Assembly (NCBI RefSeq): GCF_007993935.1
Contig: NZ_VITY01000001.1
Coordinates: forward strand, 310,001-374,000
Length of the DNA stretch: 64,000 bases
Reading direction: 5' to 3'
Source: Bradyrhizobium macuxiense
GTDB taxonomy: Bacteria; Pseudomonadota; Alphaproteobacteria; Rhizobiales; Xanthobacteraceae
Below, piece by piece: positions 7,970 through 16,279 of this stretch (within the stretch, counting starts at the first letter, position 1; each line of letters opens with the position of its first letter). The notes below the pieces were generated by a model. It had not been told where the DNA came from, ran no database searches, and saw only the letters and a program-made list of their open reading frames with translations. The position numbers and the translations under genes are program-made.

Positions 7970-9253
7970 TCACACCCTGCTCAACGCCTGCGCGATGTCC
8001 GCCACGAGATCGGACGGATGCTCGATCCCGATCGACAGCCGGATCGTCGTATCGAGTACGCCGATCTTCTTCCTGATATCCGCGGGCACGCCGGAATGCG
8101 TCATCGTCGCGGGCAGGCTCGCAAGCGACTCGGTGCCACCAAGGCTCACCGCGAGCTTGAATATCTGCAGGCTGTTGAGGAATCTTTCCGCGGCCTCTTG
8201 CCCGCCGACGATGTCGAACGAGAAGGTCGAACCGGCGCCGCTGCTCTGACTGGCGAACACGCGCCCCGCCGGCGAGGCCGCGTCGTGATGGCCGAGATAA
8301 TGCACCGTAGCTACCTTGGGATGGTCACGCAGATAGTCGGCGACGATCCGCGCATTGCGGTCGGCCTTTTCCATGCGCAGGCTCAGCGTCTCCAGCGAAC
8401 GGCTGATCATCCAGCAGGAATGCGGATCGAGCTGGGTGCCGATCGCGCCGCGCAGCGCCTTGACGTCCTTCATCAGCTTCTTGGAGCCGAGCGCCGCACC
8501 CGCGATCAGGTCGGAATGGCCGCCGACATATTTGGTCAGCGAGTACAGCGACAGATCGGCGCCGTGCTCGATCGGGCGCTGAAACACCGGCCCGAGCAGC
8601 GTGTTGTCGCAGGCGATGATCGGGATAAAGCCCTGCGCCTTGCCGATCGTGTCGGCGACGCGCCTGGTCAGCGCGATATCGACCAGGCCGTTGGTCGGAT
8701 TGGCCGGCGTCTCGATGAAGATCATCGCGACGCGGCCTTTCTTCATCGCTTCGTCGGCGGCGGCGCGCACGACGCTTTCGTCGAGGCCGTCGGCAAAGCC
8801 CACGGCGCCGATCGAGAACGCCGCCAGCGTCTTGGTGAACAGCGTCTCGGTGCCGCCATAGAGCGGTTGCGAATGCAGGATCACGTCGCCGGGCCGCGCG
8901 AAGGCAAGCACCGTGGTCGAGATCGCCGACATCCCGGAGGAAAACAGCGCGCAGCTCTCGGTGCGCTCATAGATCGCAAGCCGGTCCTCGACAATCTCGC
9001 TGTTCGGATGATTGAAGCGGGAATAGACCAGCCCCGCCCCCATGCCTTCCGGAGGCTCGCGACGGCCCGCGACGAAATCGAAGAAGTCCTTGCCGTCCTC
9101 GGCGGTCCGGAACACGAAGGTCGAGGTCAGGAATACCGGAGGCTTGACGGCGCCCTCCGACAATTGCGGATCGTAGCCGTAGTTCAGCATCTGGGTTTCC
9201 GGATGCAGCAGATGGTTGCCGATATGGGTTTTGGACGGAAACGGTTTTGTCAT
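7970..9253 (-). CDS. Cystathionine gamma-synthase family PLP enzyme
   Basis: A 427-residue Cys/Met-metabolism PLP enzyme (cystathionine gamma-synthase/methionine gamma-lyase superfamily). The Schiff-base lysine is K241 in [46 protein letters not shown] and [10 protein letters not shown] are all present. It is likely to make, cleave or replace sulfur-linked side chains of amino acids; which reaction cannot be read from sequence. ATG 9251-9253 was preferred over upstream starts because AGGAG lies at the right distance and the upstream residues are low-complexity Arg-rich. It probably heads an operon with the ABM-fold gene. Confidence 0.9.
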   Translation of the reverse strand: MTKPFPSKTHIGNHLLHPETQMLNYGYDPQLSEGAVKPPVFLTSTFVFRTAEDGKDFFDFVAGRREPPEGMGAGLVYSRFNHPNSEIVEDRLAIYERTESCALFSSGMSAISTTVLAFARPGDVILHSQPLYGGTETLFTKTLAAFSIGAVGFADGLDESVVRAAADEAMKKGRVAMIFIETPANPTNGLVDIALTRRVADTIGKAQGFIPIIACDNTLLGPVFQRPIEHGADLSLYSLTKYVGGHSDLIAGAALGSKKLMKDVKALRGAIGTQLDPHSCWMISRSLETLSLRMEKADRNARIVADYLRDHPKVATVHYLGHHDAASPAGRVFASQSSGAGSTFSFDIVGGQEAAERFLNSLQIFKLAVSLGGTESLASLPATMTHSGVPADIRKKIGVLDTTIRLSIGIEHPSDLVADIAQALSRV

Positions 9254-9439
9254 GGCCGGTCTCCTGTTCGCGAGACCGCCGCGCCGGCGGCGATTCCCGA
9301 AAATGATGCGACCGAGCATACCCCAGCTTTGTGCCATTCGGCCAAAGCACGGCATCACGCAGTTCTGGATAACGAACGGCCGGCGTGCACCCAGCGCCGC
9401 CGGCCGTCCGGAAATCTCACGCCGCGGTGAAGACGCGGG

Positions 9440-9700
9440 CTACCAGCCGCGATCCACGTTGCGCACCTCGCCGGTCCGAGAATCGACATAGACCTCCATC
9501 CAGCGCCCGGAACGGTCGCGGCCCTCGACCTGCCACTCGTCGCCGAGGAACTGGGTGTTGGATACCGTCACGACGCCGATACTGGTCGCGACGTCGAGGG
9601 CAGCCTCCATCGAAATCTGGCTGCCGGAATCATAGGCCATCGCCGGCGTCGCAGCGCCGATCGCCAACGCCGTAATGGCGGGAATAATGAAGCTTCGCAT
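9440..9700 (-). CDS. Small periplasmic PepSY-domain protein
   Basis: An 86-residue exported protein: signal peptide 1-22 ending PAMA, then a single PepSY-like domain with ISMEAALDVATSIG, a central strand turn at DEWQVEGRD, and VYVDSRTGEVRNVDRG at the end, the hallmark of the fold. PepSY domains often inhibit proteases or bind metal-uptake partners. It stands alone between the PLP enzyme and a ROK kinase gene. An AGGAG sequence is found just before the ATG. Confidence 0.85.
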   Translation of the reverse strand: MRSFIIPAITALAIGAATPAMAYDSGSQISMEAALDVATSIGVVTVSNTQFLGDEWQVEGRDRSGRWMEVYVDSRTGEVRNVDRGW

Positions 9701-9830
9701 CAGTCACTCCTCATGGAACGGGATATCATGCCGCATAAAACGAGCGGCTGACCCGATCTGTTCCAGGAACAACAACGACGGAACAGCACGAAACTTCGGC
9801 AGTCGCGGCAATTTGGTGGCAGTTCCAATT

Positions 9831-10565
9831 TCATCGATGCGCAATCGCCTTGCGCGATGCCTTCTTCCAGATCCGGAAACCGCCCTCGAATGCGTTGGCG
9901 TTGTCACCGAACCTCACCTTGGGCGGCGGGTTGTCGACCTTGTCGGCATTGCCGCCGCCGAGCACGATGTAGTCGGGCTCCAATGCAGCCGACAGCCGCG
10001 CGATGACGTCGTCGACGCTCTTGCGCCATTTCTTCCGGCCGCGCCGCTCGAGGCCGGCGGCGCCGACATAGTCCTCGAATGTCGCGTCCTTCCGGTAGGG
10101 CAAATGACCGAGCTCCATCGGCTCATACACGCCCTCCACGATCATCGCGGAGCCGAGCCCGGTGCCGAGGCCGAGAAACAGCATCCGCCCGCCCTGATAG
10201 CTGCCGATCGCCTGCATCAGCGCATCGTTGACGACCTTCACCGGCCGGCCGAATGCGTCGTGAAAATCAAAGCCGGCCCAGCCGCGGCCGAGATTGTGCG
10301 GCTCGGCCAGCGGACGGTTGTGAACCACCGGACCGGGATAGCCGATCGAGATCACGTCAAAGGACCAGTCCCTGGTCAGCGCCTTGACCTGCCGCACCAT
10401 CTCGACGGCGGACAGAGTTGGACCTGACTCGAATTCGCGCTTGATGCGCTCCCTGTCGGTCATGACCTTCACATGCGTGCCGCCGATGTCGATCGCCAGC
10501 ACCGTCCGCCGCGACGCGGGCCTTTTCTCTGTCTTGCCTGTCTTCCTGCTTGTCTTCCTGGCCAT
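9831..10565 (-). CDS. ROK-family sugar kinase-like protein
   Basis: A 244-residue ROK/polyphosphate-glucokinase-like protein of the actin-ATPase superfamily. A Lys/Arg-rich N-terminal tail (1-21) precedes the phosphate-1 loop DIGGTHVK (26-33). GYPGPV, the catalytic Asp in VVNDALMQA, and the second phosphate loop GLGTGLGSAM follow. The ROK zinc-binding cysteine motif is absent, as in polyphosphate glucokinases. It probably phosphorylates a hexose with ATP or polyphosphate. ATG 10565 has GAGAGAGG upstream; longer frames run through the dispersed repeat at 10634-10714. Confidence 0.85.
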   Translation of the reverse strand: MARKTSRKTGKTEKRPASRRTVLAIDIGGTHVKVMTDRERIKREFESGPTLSAVEMVRQVKALTRDWSFDVISIGYPGPVVHNRPLAEPHNLGRGWAGFDFHDAFGRPVKVVNDALMQAIGSYQGGRMLFLGLGTGLGSAMIVEGVYEPMELGHLPYRKDATFEDYVGAAGLERRGRKKWRKSVDDVIARLSAALEPDYIVLGGGNADKVDNPPPKVRFGDNANAFEGGFRIWKKASRKAIAHR

Positions 10566-10633
10566 CGGTCGACCTCTCTCGCGCGCACCGAGTGGAGCAG
10601 AGAAACGCATCGCGCGCCACAGCCCCGTTCTGC

Positions 10634-10714
10634 ATCTGACTCCAATTTGTTCGCGAGGAACGAATCGGAATCGAGAAAATCGGCGCGGCTCAAGCATTAA
10701 CAAGACGTGTGCGA
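10634..10714 (+). repeat. Dispersed ~78-bp repeat, copy 1
   Basis: Begins ATCTGACTCCAATTTG, continues through the imperfect dyad GTTCGCGAGGAAC, CGAATCGGAATCG and a GCGC run, and ends in AACAAGACGTG. It is about 80% identical by eye to copies at 10853 and 12884 and lies in the upstream region of the ROK kinase gene. All three copies point the same way. Confidence 0.75.
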
Positions 10715-10852
10715 CCGCCGCGCGGAAGCAGCCGATGTTGTACCGAGATGGGATAATCACTCTCGGCGCGGAATATATCTGCGCAATTCGGGCGCGTAGC
10801 GTTGCGTCGCGTCACCAATCAAGCGACGATTCGCATCGCACCCACGTTCCCC

Positions 10853-10930
10853 ATCCGACTCCAGTTTGTTCGCGAAGAACGAATCGGAATCGAAAAATCA
10901 GCGCGACATGATTCTTAACAACACGTTCTC
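10853..10930 (+). repeat. Dispersed ~78-bp repeat, copy 2
   Basis: Same order of blocks as copy 1: ATCCGACTCCAGTTTG, dyad GTTCGCGAAGAAC, GAATCGGAATCG, AATCAGCGCGA, TTCTTAACAACACGTT. It lies about 220 bp from copy 1. The whole interval 10566-11026 has no gene; it consists of these two copies, a short unique spacer and a degenerate REP starting at 10956. Confidence 0.75.
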
Positions 10931-10955
10931 AACATTGGACGTTGGCACACCTTCG

Positions 10956-11073
10956 CAGGGCGGATTAGCAATGTGTCATCCGCCGTATCACCGCGACACC
11001 ATTGCGGTGAGTTGCGAGAAGCCTGTTCATCGCCCACGCCTTGCGCGGAGCCGTTTGCCACCTCGCCCTACGC
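10956..11073. repeat. Degenerate REP at LysR 3' end
   Basis: It starts CAGGGCGGATTAGC and a partner half with ATCCGCC follows; the right end CCTCGCCCTACGCG is a decayed version of the CCGCCCTAC arm seen in other elements. The right part overlaps the last ~15 codons of the LysR-like reading frame, which end in a run of Arg/Gly codons, so the repeat appears to have supplied that protein tail. Confidence 0.55.
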
Positions 11074-11963
11074 GCGATGTCATCCGCCAGCCTTCGAGAT
11101 GCAGCCAAAGCGCTTCGGTCACCGGCCCATGCGCATGCCGGCGATGGCGGATTGCCGCCAGATTCTCTTCGCGGCCCGGAAAATTCGGCCCGGCGATGCT
11201 AATCAACCTGCCGTCCCTGATCTCATCCTCGATCAGCCACGCCGGCAGATGGCCCCAGGCGAGACGATGCAGGATCAGCTCCTTCTTCATCATCTGATCC
11301 GGCACGGTGCAGCGATGGGCGCCGTCGATCAGGAAGAAGTTTTCCGACGACGATCGTCGCGCCGTATCGCGGATCACGCACTGCGTGAACGGACGCATCT
11401 GCTCCGGCATGATCCGCTTCGTCGACGCGAACGGCAGAAAACCGGGCGCAACAACCGGCACCATAGCCGTGGTTGAGAGCTTGATCTGTTCGAAGCGCGG
11501 ATCCGATGGCTCCGCGCGATGAAATACGAGGTCGGCGTCACCCTCGGCGAGACGCTCGAGAGGCCCGCCAACCGCCTCATATTCGAGGTGCAGTCGCGTG
11601 TTCGGATACCCGGCAAAGAACCCCGAGAGCATTTGCAGCACCGGCGGCCGCGGGCAGAGGTCGCCAATCACCACACGCAAGACGACCTCTTCGCCGCTGA
11701 CGAGTTGGTCCGCGTAGGTCTGCAGCAGGTCGAGTTCGCGCAGCGTCAACCGCGCGCTCGTGAAACGTCCGCCCCGCGTCCGTCAGCCCGACGCGATATC
11801 CGCCGCGATCGAACAGCGTGAGGCCGAGCTGCTGCTCGAGGCGGGCGACCGCCGCGAACACCGACGGGTGCGACCGATTCAGCGCCGCTCCGGCCGCCTG
11901 GAAGCTTCCCTCAGTCGCGACGGCGTCGAAGCAGCGCAAGTCGTGAAGCTTGACCCGGTCCAT
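11027..11963 (-). pseudogene. Frameshifted LysR-type regulator
   Basis: Two overlapping frames together encode a LysR-type regulator of about 311 residues. The first (from ATG 11963) has the winged-helix DNA-binding domain with LHDLRCFDAVATEGSFQAA and LFDRGGYRVGLTDAGRTFHERA. The second takes over at about 11750-11757 with RLTLRELDLLQTYADQL and the periplasmic-binding-like effector domain. The switch sits in a CGCGCG run and is explained by loss of one CG dinucleotide (or gain of one base). It lies divergent from pcaD, the usual arrangement for a regulator of that gene. Either recent inactivation, programmed slippage or a sequencing error. Confidence 0.8.
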
Positions 11964-12073
11964 TGTTCATAAAACCTACAGAGATTTGTCAATCTTAGTA
12001 ATTTTTGTTGCTGGGCGCGAGTCCTAATCTGGCGCGATGCGAAGCCTGTCCAACAGCAGAAGGAACGAACGAC

Positions 12074-12874
12074 ATGAGCGGCGATCAGCACTTCACGACG
12101 CGGGACGGCTGCCGAATTGCGTACCGTCTCGACGGCCCCGACAACCGGCCGGTGCTCGTGCTCTCGAATTCGATCGCCACCAACCTGCACATGTGGGATC
12201 GCTCGGCGCCGGCGCTGAGCCGCTCGTTTCGGCTGCTCCGCTACGACACCCGCGGTCACGGCGGCTCAGATGCACCGGTGGGCGCCTATTCGATGGACCG
12301 GCTCGGCCGCGACATGGTCGAATTGCTCGACGCCCTCGCGATCGATCGGGCGAATTTCCTCGGCCTGTCGCTCGGCGGCTTCATCGGGCAGTGGCTCGGC
12401 ATCTTCGCACCTGAACGTATCGATCGTCTGATCCTCTCGAACACCGCATCCCATCTTGCGTCGGAGCTGCCGTTCGACGACCAGATCCGCGCCGTGCTGG
12501 CCGCCAGCGACATGGATGGAATCGCTGACGGCTTCATGCGCAACTGGTTTCCGGCGACGATGCTGGCTACGCCGAACGAGATTGTCGACGCGTTTCGCAA
12601 CATGGTGCTCACTACGCCGCCGCGCGGACTCGCCGGATGTTACGCGGCGCTGCGCGATGTCGACCTTCGCCGGGCCATCTCGCTGATCGCGGCTCCCACG
12701 CTGGTGATCGGCGGCGAGAGCGACACCGTCACGCGAGCCAGTCACAGCGAGGCGATCGCCGCGACCATTGCCCATGCAAAGCTCGTTCTGCTGTCCGGCG
12801 TTCACATCCTCAATGTCGAGCAAGCGGATCGGTTTAATAGCGAGGTACTGAGCTTCCTGCAGCCCGCACCGTAA
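12074..12874 (+). CDS. pcaD: 3-oxoadipate enol-lactonase-like hydrolase
   Basis: A 266-residue alpha/beta hydrolase resembling PcaD, which opens 3-oxoadipate enol-lactone to 3-oxoadipate in the protocatechuate branch of the beta-ketoadipate pathway. Features are SNSIATNLHMWD (oxyanion-hole region), YDTRGHGGSDAP, nucleophile S99 in GLSLGGF, an Asp region at GGESDTVT and the catalytic His in GVHILNVE. The start has AAGGA upstream. No other pca gene is nearby, so the assignment rests on family resemblance and the divergent LysR gene; a broader hydrolase role is possible. Confidence 0.8.
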   Translation: MSGDQHFTTRDGCRIAYRLDGPDNRPVLVLSNSIATNLHMWDRSAPALSRSFRLLRYDTRGHGGSDAPVGAYSMDRLGRDMVELLDALAIDRANFLGLSLGGFIGQWLGIFAPERIDRLILSNTASHLASELPFDDQIRAVLAASDMDGIADGFMRNWFPATMLATPNEIVDAFRNMVLTTPPRGLAGCYAALRDVDLRRAISLIAAPTLVIGGESDTVTRASHSEAIAATIAHAKLVLLSGVHILNVEQADRFNSEVLSFLQPAP

Positions 12875-12883
12875 GCGTTCTCG

Positions 12884-12960
12884 ATCCGACTCCATTTTGT
12901 TCGCAAAGAACGAATCGGAATCGAACAAATCAGCGCGAAGCGAATCTTAACAACACGTTT
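12884..12960 (+). repeat. Dispersed ~78-bp repeat, copy 3
   Basis: Matches copy 2 almost block for block: ATCCGACTCCATTTTG, GTTCGCAAAGAAC, GAATCGGAATCG, AATCAGCGCGA, CGAATCTTAACAACACGTT. It starts ten bases after the stop codon of the pcaD-like gene and is followed immediately by the REP at 12985. Confidence 0.75.
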
Positions 12961-12984
12961 GCGATGTCGATATTGATCGACTTT

Positions 12985-13098
12985 GTAGGGCGGATTAGCC
13001 GAAGGCTAGTCCGCCGTCCATGCAGCAGATATGGCGGGTTACGCGGAGCCTGTCATCGGGCCGCCCTTCGGGCGGACCCGTTGGCTAATCCGCCCTAC
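12985..13098. repeat. Composite REP overlapping a gene 3' end
   Basis: GTAGGGCGGATTAGCC with its partner GGCTAGTCCGCC, then a second palindrome GGCGGGTTACGC ... GGCTAATCCGCCCTAC. The second palindrome holds a different internal hairpin, GGGCCGCCC-TTC-GGGCGGACCC, not the 33-bp module. It contains the stop codon and the last ~19 codons of the PaiB-like gene. Confidence 0.75.
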
Positions 13099-13740
13099 GC
13101 GATCCTCCGCATACGCAAGCTCCGGCCGCAGCGCGCGCATCTTCTCCGCAAGCCTGTGGCTTGCCGTCTCCTCCGCACACGCGAGGCGGTTGACGAGCGC
13201 GACATAGTCGGCATCGCTTTTGTGCTGGTTGAGTTTCGACTGCCCTTCGATCTCGTCGACCACGAGATCGATCACCCTGATCCCCGCAAGCATCGCCTCG
13301 CGCTTGCCGGGCTCCATCTGCGTGAGGTTCCAGGGCTGCTTCGGCAGGCGCGCCTCGGAGACCGCGAGCAGCGCATCGCCATGGCCGCGGTTGTCGTCGA
13401 GCGCGCGCAGATACGCGACGCCGGACAGATGCACCGCCTCGTAGAGCCAGGTCGAGACGTTGTCGCGCGAGACGTACCAGTCGTTCGAGATGTAGGCGTC
13501 GTCACCCGAGACGATCAGCAGAAAGTGCCTCGTGCCGTCGGCGAGCTTGACCAGCGGATTCTTCGCGGTGAGATGGAACTGCACGATCACGCGATCGTCG
13601 CGCCGCACGATCACGAAGGGAACATGGGACGCTCGCGGGCCGCGCGCATCGGCGGCGACGATGGCGCCGAAGCCGCGCGCCGCCGCAAAGGCCAGCGCGT
13701 GGTCGTCCTCGATGCGAAACTGGGGACGGAGGATGTGCAT
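13039..13740 (-). CDS. FMN-binding negative regulator, PaiB-like
   Basis: A 233-residue protein of the PaiB/FMN-binding split-barrel family; PaiB of Bacillus is a transcription repressor, and many relatives have no proven role. Family blocks are LAFAAARGFGAIVA, ASHVPFVI, VQFHLTAKNPL, the ISNDWY stretch, VSTWLYEAVHLSG, and QPWNLTQ. The last ~19 residues (after about RISQRVRPKGG) are encoded by the REP at 12985-13098, so the natural C-terminus has been replaced or extended by repeat sequence. It is a single gene, with no obvious Shine-Dalgarno sequence. Confidence 0.82.
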   Translation of the reverse strand: MHILRPQFRIEDDHALAFAAARGFGAIVAADARGPRASHVPFVIVRRDDRVIVQFHLTAKNPLVKLADGTRHFLLIVSGDDAYISNDWYVSRDNVSTWLYEAVHLSGVAYLRALDDNRGHGDALLAVSEARLPKQPWNLTQMEPGKREAMLAGIRVIDLVVDEIEGQSKLNQHKSDADYVALVNRLACAEETASHRLAEKMRALRPELAYAEDRVGRISQRVRPKGGPMTGSA

Positions 13741-13825
13741 GGCGGCGGCGCTCGCGGCTGGAGGGAGACGACCCAGCGAAGCTAGCGCAAGTTTTGCCGG
13801 AGATCACCGCCATGCACCGTCCGGC

Positions 13826-14071
13826 TCAGCAGATCATGGCGTTGTCGCCGTGGTCGCAGACGCCGCCCGGCTGGTCGCGCGGCAGCGTTTCGAACTCGCC
13901 GAAACGCGGCGCCACCATGCGCGGCGGCCCACCGCCCCAGCGGCCGGTGGCCGCGGCATGTCCCTTTGCGAATGCGGAAGGGCCGGCCGCATGGACCTCG
14001 CGCGCCATGGCCGATGCCGTCAGCATGACGAGCGCAACCAGCCCCGCCTCGACGCACTTGATCGTGGTCAT
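13826..14071 (-). CDS. Small secreted two-Cys protein
   Basis: An 81-residue protein with a signal peptide (about 1-28, ending HAAG or AMA) and a short mature chain rich in Gly, Pro and Arg, closing with GGVCDHGDNAMIC. The two cysteines, nine residues apart, may form a disulfide or hold a metal with the His and Asp between them. AGGAG precedes the ATG. I do not recognise a family. Confidence 0.65.
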   Translation of the reverse strand: MTTIKCVEAGLVALVMLTASAMAREVHAAGPSAFAKGHAAATGRWGGGPPRMVAPRFGEFETLPRDQPGGVCDHGDNAMIC

Positions 14072-14340
14072 CGAGCTTCTCCTGTTGGATTCAACAGGAT
14101 CGGACCATCTCGCCGGCCTGTCGAAGCATTTTCGCTGTAACCATGACGGGCGGCACCATCAGATTATTCCACTGCGACCCAGCCAAATTTCTTGCCCGAC
14201 CGCTCCGTTCGACACATTCGGTTGATAGGAGCGTGAATGTCCGGTGCCTGCAGGATGGGTGGGCCGCAGCTATAGCCATCCGCATGCGCGGGGTGATGAC
14301 ACTGCCTGTTTGACATCTTGAAGCGGGAACCATCCACCGC

Positions 14341-14463
14341 CGTCGTCCTGGCGAAAGCCAGGACCCATTACCCCGAATCTCAATTGTTTCGCGACGCTGG
14401 GCCACAGCGCGTTTCAACAATGTAGCCCTGCGGTTATGGGTCCCTGCTTTCGCAGGGACGACG
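14341..14463. repeat. Palindromic repeat pair, CGAAAG type
   Basis: Left unit CGTCGTCCTGGCGAAAGCC with AGGACCCAT; right unit ATGGGTCCCTGC, TTTCGCAGGGACGACGG in opposite orientation. Read through, this class of repeat gives the well-known VVPAKAGTH-like peptide in spurious frames. It occupies the middle of the gene-free interval 14072-14578; I see nothing else there. Confidence 0.75.
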
Positions 14464-14578
14464 GTGCGAAGGGAGAGGCTCACTTCGATCTCAGCAGCGG
14501 CGTTCGGCCCGTTGAATTGACTGCACACGGCGGGTTACGCTGTCGCCAATCTCCCGCACTCCCGCTGGAAGGATCACC

Positions 14579-14752
14579 ATGAACGGCAATCGGTATTACG
14601 GCGTCCGCGTCGAGGGTGCGAAATACGGCGTGGGGTTCGGCTCGGCGCTGGCGATTGCGATCTCCTACACCAAGAACCATTCGATCCTGTGGGCGATCAT
14701 CCACGGTATCCTGGGCTGGCTCTACGTGATCTACGCCGCGCTGTTCGGGTGA
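14579..14752 (+). CDS. 57-residue membrane protein upstream of pdxY
   Basis: A short gene with GGAAGGATCACC directly before its ATG. The protein has an aromatic, charged N-terminus (NRYYGVRVEGAKYG), an alanine-rich hydrophobic stretch FGSALAIAISY, and a second hydrophobic block ILWAIIHGILGWLYV followed by IYAALF. This suggests one or two membrane spans. It ends 10 bp before pdxY and is probably co-transcribed. I have no function for it; high codon-usage agreement with its neighbours and the strong ribosome-binding site support a real gene. Confidence 0.75.
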   Translation: MNGNRYYGVRVEGAKYGVGFGSALAIAISYTKNHSILWAIIHGILGWLYVIYAALFG

Positions 14753-14762
14753 TGCGCACACC

Positions 14763-15635
14763 ATGACCGTCATCTCGATCCAGTCACAGGTCGCCTTCGG
14801 CCACGTCGGCAACAGCGCGGCCACCTTTCCGATCCAGCTGCACGGCATCGACGTCGTCGCCGTGCCGACCACGCTGCTCAGCAACCGACCGGGCTATTCG
14901 ACCATCCGCGGCCGCGTTCTCGACGTGCAGCTCGTCGCCGACCTCCTGCAAGGCATCGAGGAACGCGGCGCGGTCGAGAGCGCCCGGATGATCCTGTCAG
15001 GCTATCTCGGCTCGGCCGATATCGGCTCTGATGTCGCCGACTTCGTCGCCCGCGCGAAAGCGGCGAACCCGGCCCTGCTCTATTGCTGCGATCCGGTGCT
15101 CGGCGACCGCGACCGCGGCATGTTCGTGCGCCCGGACATCCCGCCGCTGGTGCGCGACCAGCTCTGTCCGCTGGCCGACATCATCACGCCCAATCATTTC
15201 GAGTTCGAGTTCCTCTGCGGCGCCCGCGTGACGACGATCGATGACGTCGTCGCGCGGGCCCGCGCGCTGATGGCGCGGGGTCCCGCGACCATCGTCATCA
15301 CCAGCGCCGAGCTTGCCGGCACGCCCGAGGCCGAGATCGAGACGCTGGCAATCGAGCGCGCTGCATCCGAGGGCATTCGCGCATGGCGCGTACGCACCCC
15401 GCGGGTGCCGATCAGCCCGTCCGGCACCGGCGACCTGTTCGCAGGGCTGTTCACTGCCGCGCGCGTGCGCGGCCTGGCGACGCCGGACGCGCTCAGCCAC
15501 GCCGCATCAGGCATCCACGGCGTGCTGGTGCGCACGGCGGAAAGAGGAACCGAGGAAATGCGCATCGTCGAAAGCGCTGGCGTGATGCTGGATCCGAAGC
15601 CGCGTTTCGCGGCGGTCGCGATCCCTGCATCCTGA
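14763..15635 (+). CDS. pdxY: Pyridoxal kinase PdxY
   Basis: A 290-residue ribokinase-fold kinase that phosphorylates pyridoxal to pyridoxal phosphate in the salvage pathway. Hallmarks are the N-terminal SIQSQVAFGHVGNSAA, which binds substrate; PTTLLSNRPGY; CDPVLGD; PNHFEFEFL; and the catalytic anion hole SPSGTGDLFAGLF (Asp as base). The length matches E. coli PdxY (287). It forms a run with the small membrane protein upstream and the LysE exporter 17 bp downstream. Transcription with an exporter is not usual for PdxY and may be accidental. Confidence 0.95.
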   Translation: MTVISIQSQVAFGHVGNSAATFPIQLHGIDVVAVPTTLLSNRPGYSTIRGRVLDVQLVADLLQGIEERGAVESARMILSGYLGSADIGSDVADFVARAKAANPALLYCCDPVLGDRDRGMFVRPDIPPLVRDQLCPLADIITPNHFEFEFLCGARVTTIDDVVARARALMARGPATIVITSAELAGTPEAEIETLAIERAASEGIRAWRVRTPRVPISPSGTGDLFAGLFTAARVRGLATPDALSHAASGIHGVLVRTAERGTEEMRIVESAGVMLDPKPRFAAVAIPAS

Positions 15636-15652
15636 CATCCGGGACACGTTTC

Positions 15653-16279
15653 ATGATCGACACCATCACCTTCCTCACCTACGCCGCCGTCGTGCTCGGC
15701 CTGTTCCTGATCCCCGGACCCGCGGTGCTGCTGGTGCTCGCACGCTCCGTGACCGGCGGCCCGCGCGTCGGTGTCGCCACCGGGTTCGGCATCGCGCTCG
15801 GCGATCTCGTCCACACCGCGATGGCGACGTTCGGCCTGTCGGCGGTGCTGATGACCTCGGCGCTGACATTCTCGATCGTCAAATACGTCGGCGTGATCTA
15901 TTTGGTCGTGCTCGGCATCCGCGCGCTGTTCGAGAAGAATGACGACCTGCATCTGCCCACGGCGCAGCCGGTCGATCCCAGGCGCGCGTTCCGGCAGGCG
16001 ATCTGGGCGGAAGTGCTCAATCCGAAGACCGCGCTGTTCTTCCTCGCCTTCCTGCCGCAATTCGTGCATCCCGGTCACGGCTCGGCCGTCGCACAGTTCG
16101 CGACGCTGGGCCTGATCTTCGTGGTGATGAGCGCGGCCTACACCTCGCTGCTCGCGCTCGCCGCCGGCCAGATCAGCCCGTGGATCCGCCGGCATCGCCG
16201 CATCGGGCAGTGGCAGGGCCGCGTGGTCGGCACGATCTATATCGCGCTCGGCATCCGCCTCGCATTTCAGGAGCGCTGA
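15653..16279 (+). CDS. LysE/RhtB family amino-acid exporter
   Basis: A 208-residue transporter with six predicted hydrophobic segments. The family signature GLFLIPGPAVLLVLARSVTGG is at residues about 16-36; GFGIALGDLVHTA and AIWAEVLNPKTALFFLAFLPQFV follow, all diagnostic of RhtB-type exporters of amino acids such as homoserine or threonine. The stop codon overlaps the ATG of the next gene (TGATG at 16277-16281), so the two are translationally coupled. A longer frame upstream belongs to the pdxY overlap and was discarded. Confidence 0.9.
   Translation: MIDTITFLTYAAVVLGLFLIPGPAVLLVLARSVTGGPRVGVATGFGIALGDLVHTAMATFGLSAVLMTSALTFSIVKYVGVIYLVVLGIRALFEKNDDLHLPTAQPVDPRRAFRQAIWAEVLNPKTALFFLAFLPQFVHPGHGSAVAQFATLGLIFVVMSAAYTSLLALAAGQISPWIRRHRRIGQWQGRVVGTIYIALGIRLAFQER

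Noticed and set aside
7745..9430. Plus-strand open frame of 561 codons opposite the PLP-enzyme gene
   Set aside because: Same reason: a mirror frame of a real coding sequence, with no recognisable motif or ribosome-binding site.
14091..14528. Minus-strand frame of 145 codons containing VVPAKAGTH
   Set aside because: This peptide is the well-known translation of the palindromic repeat at 14341-14463, not a gene.
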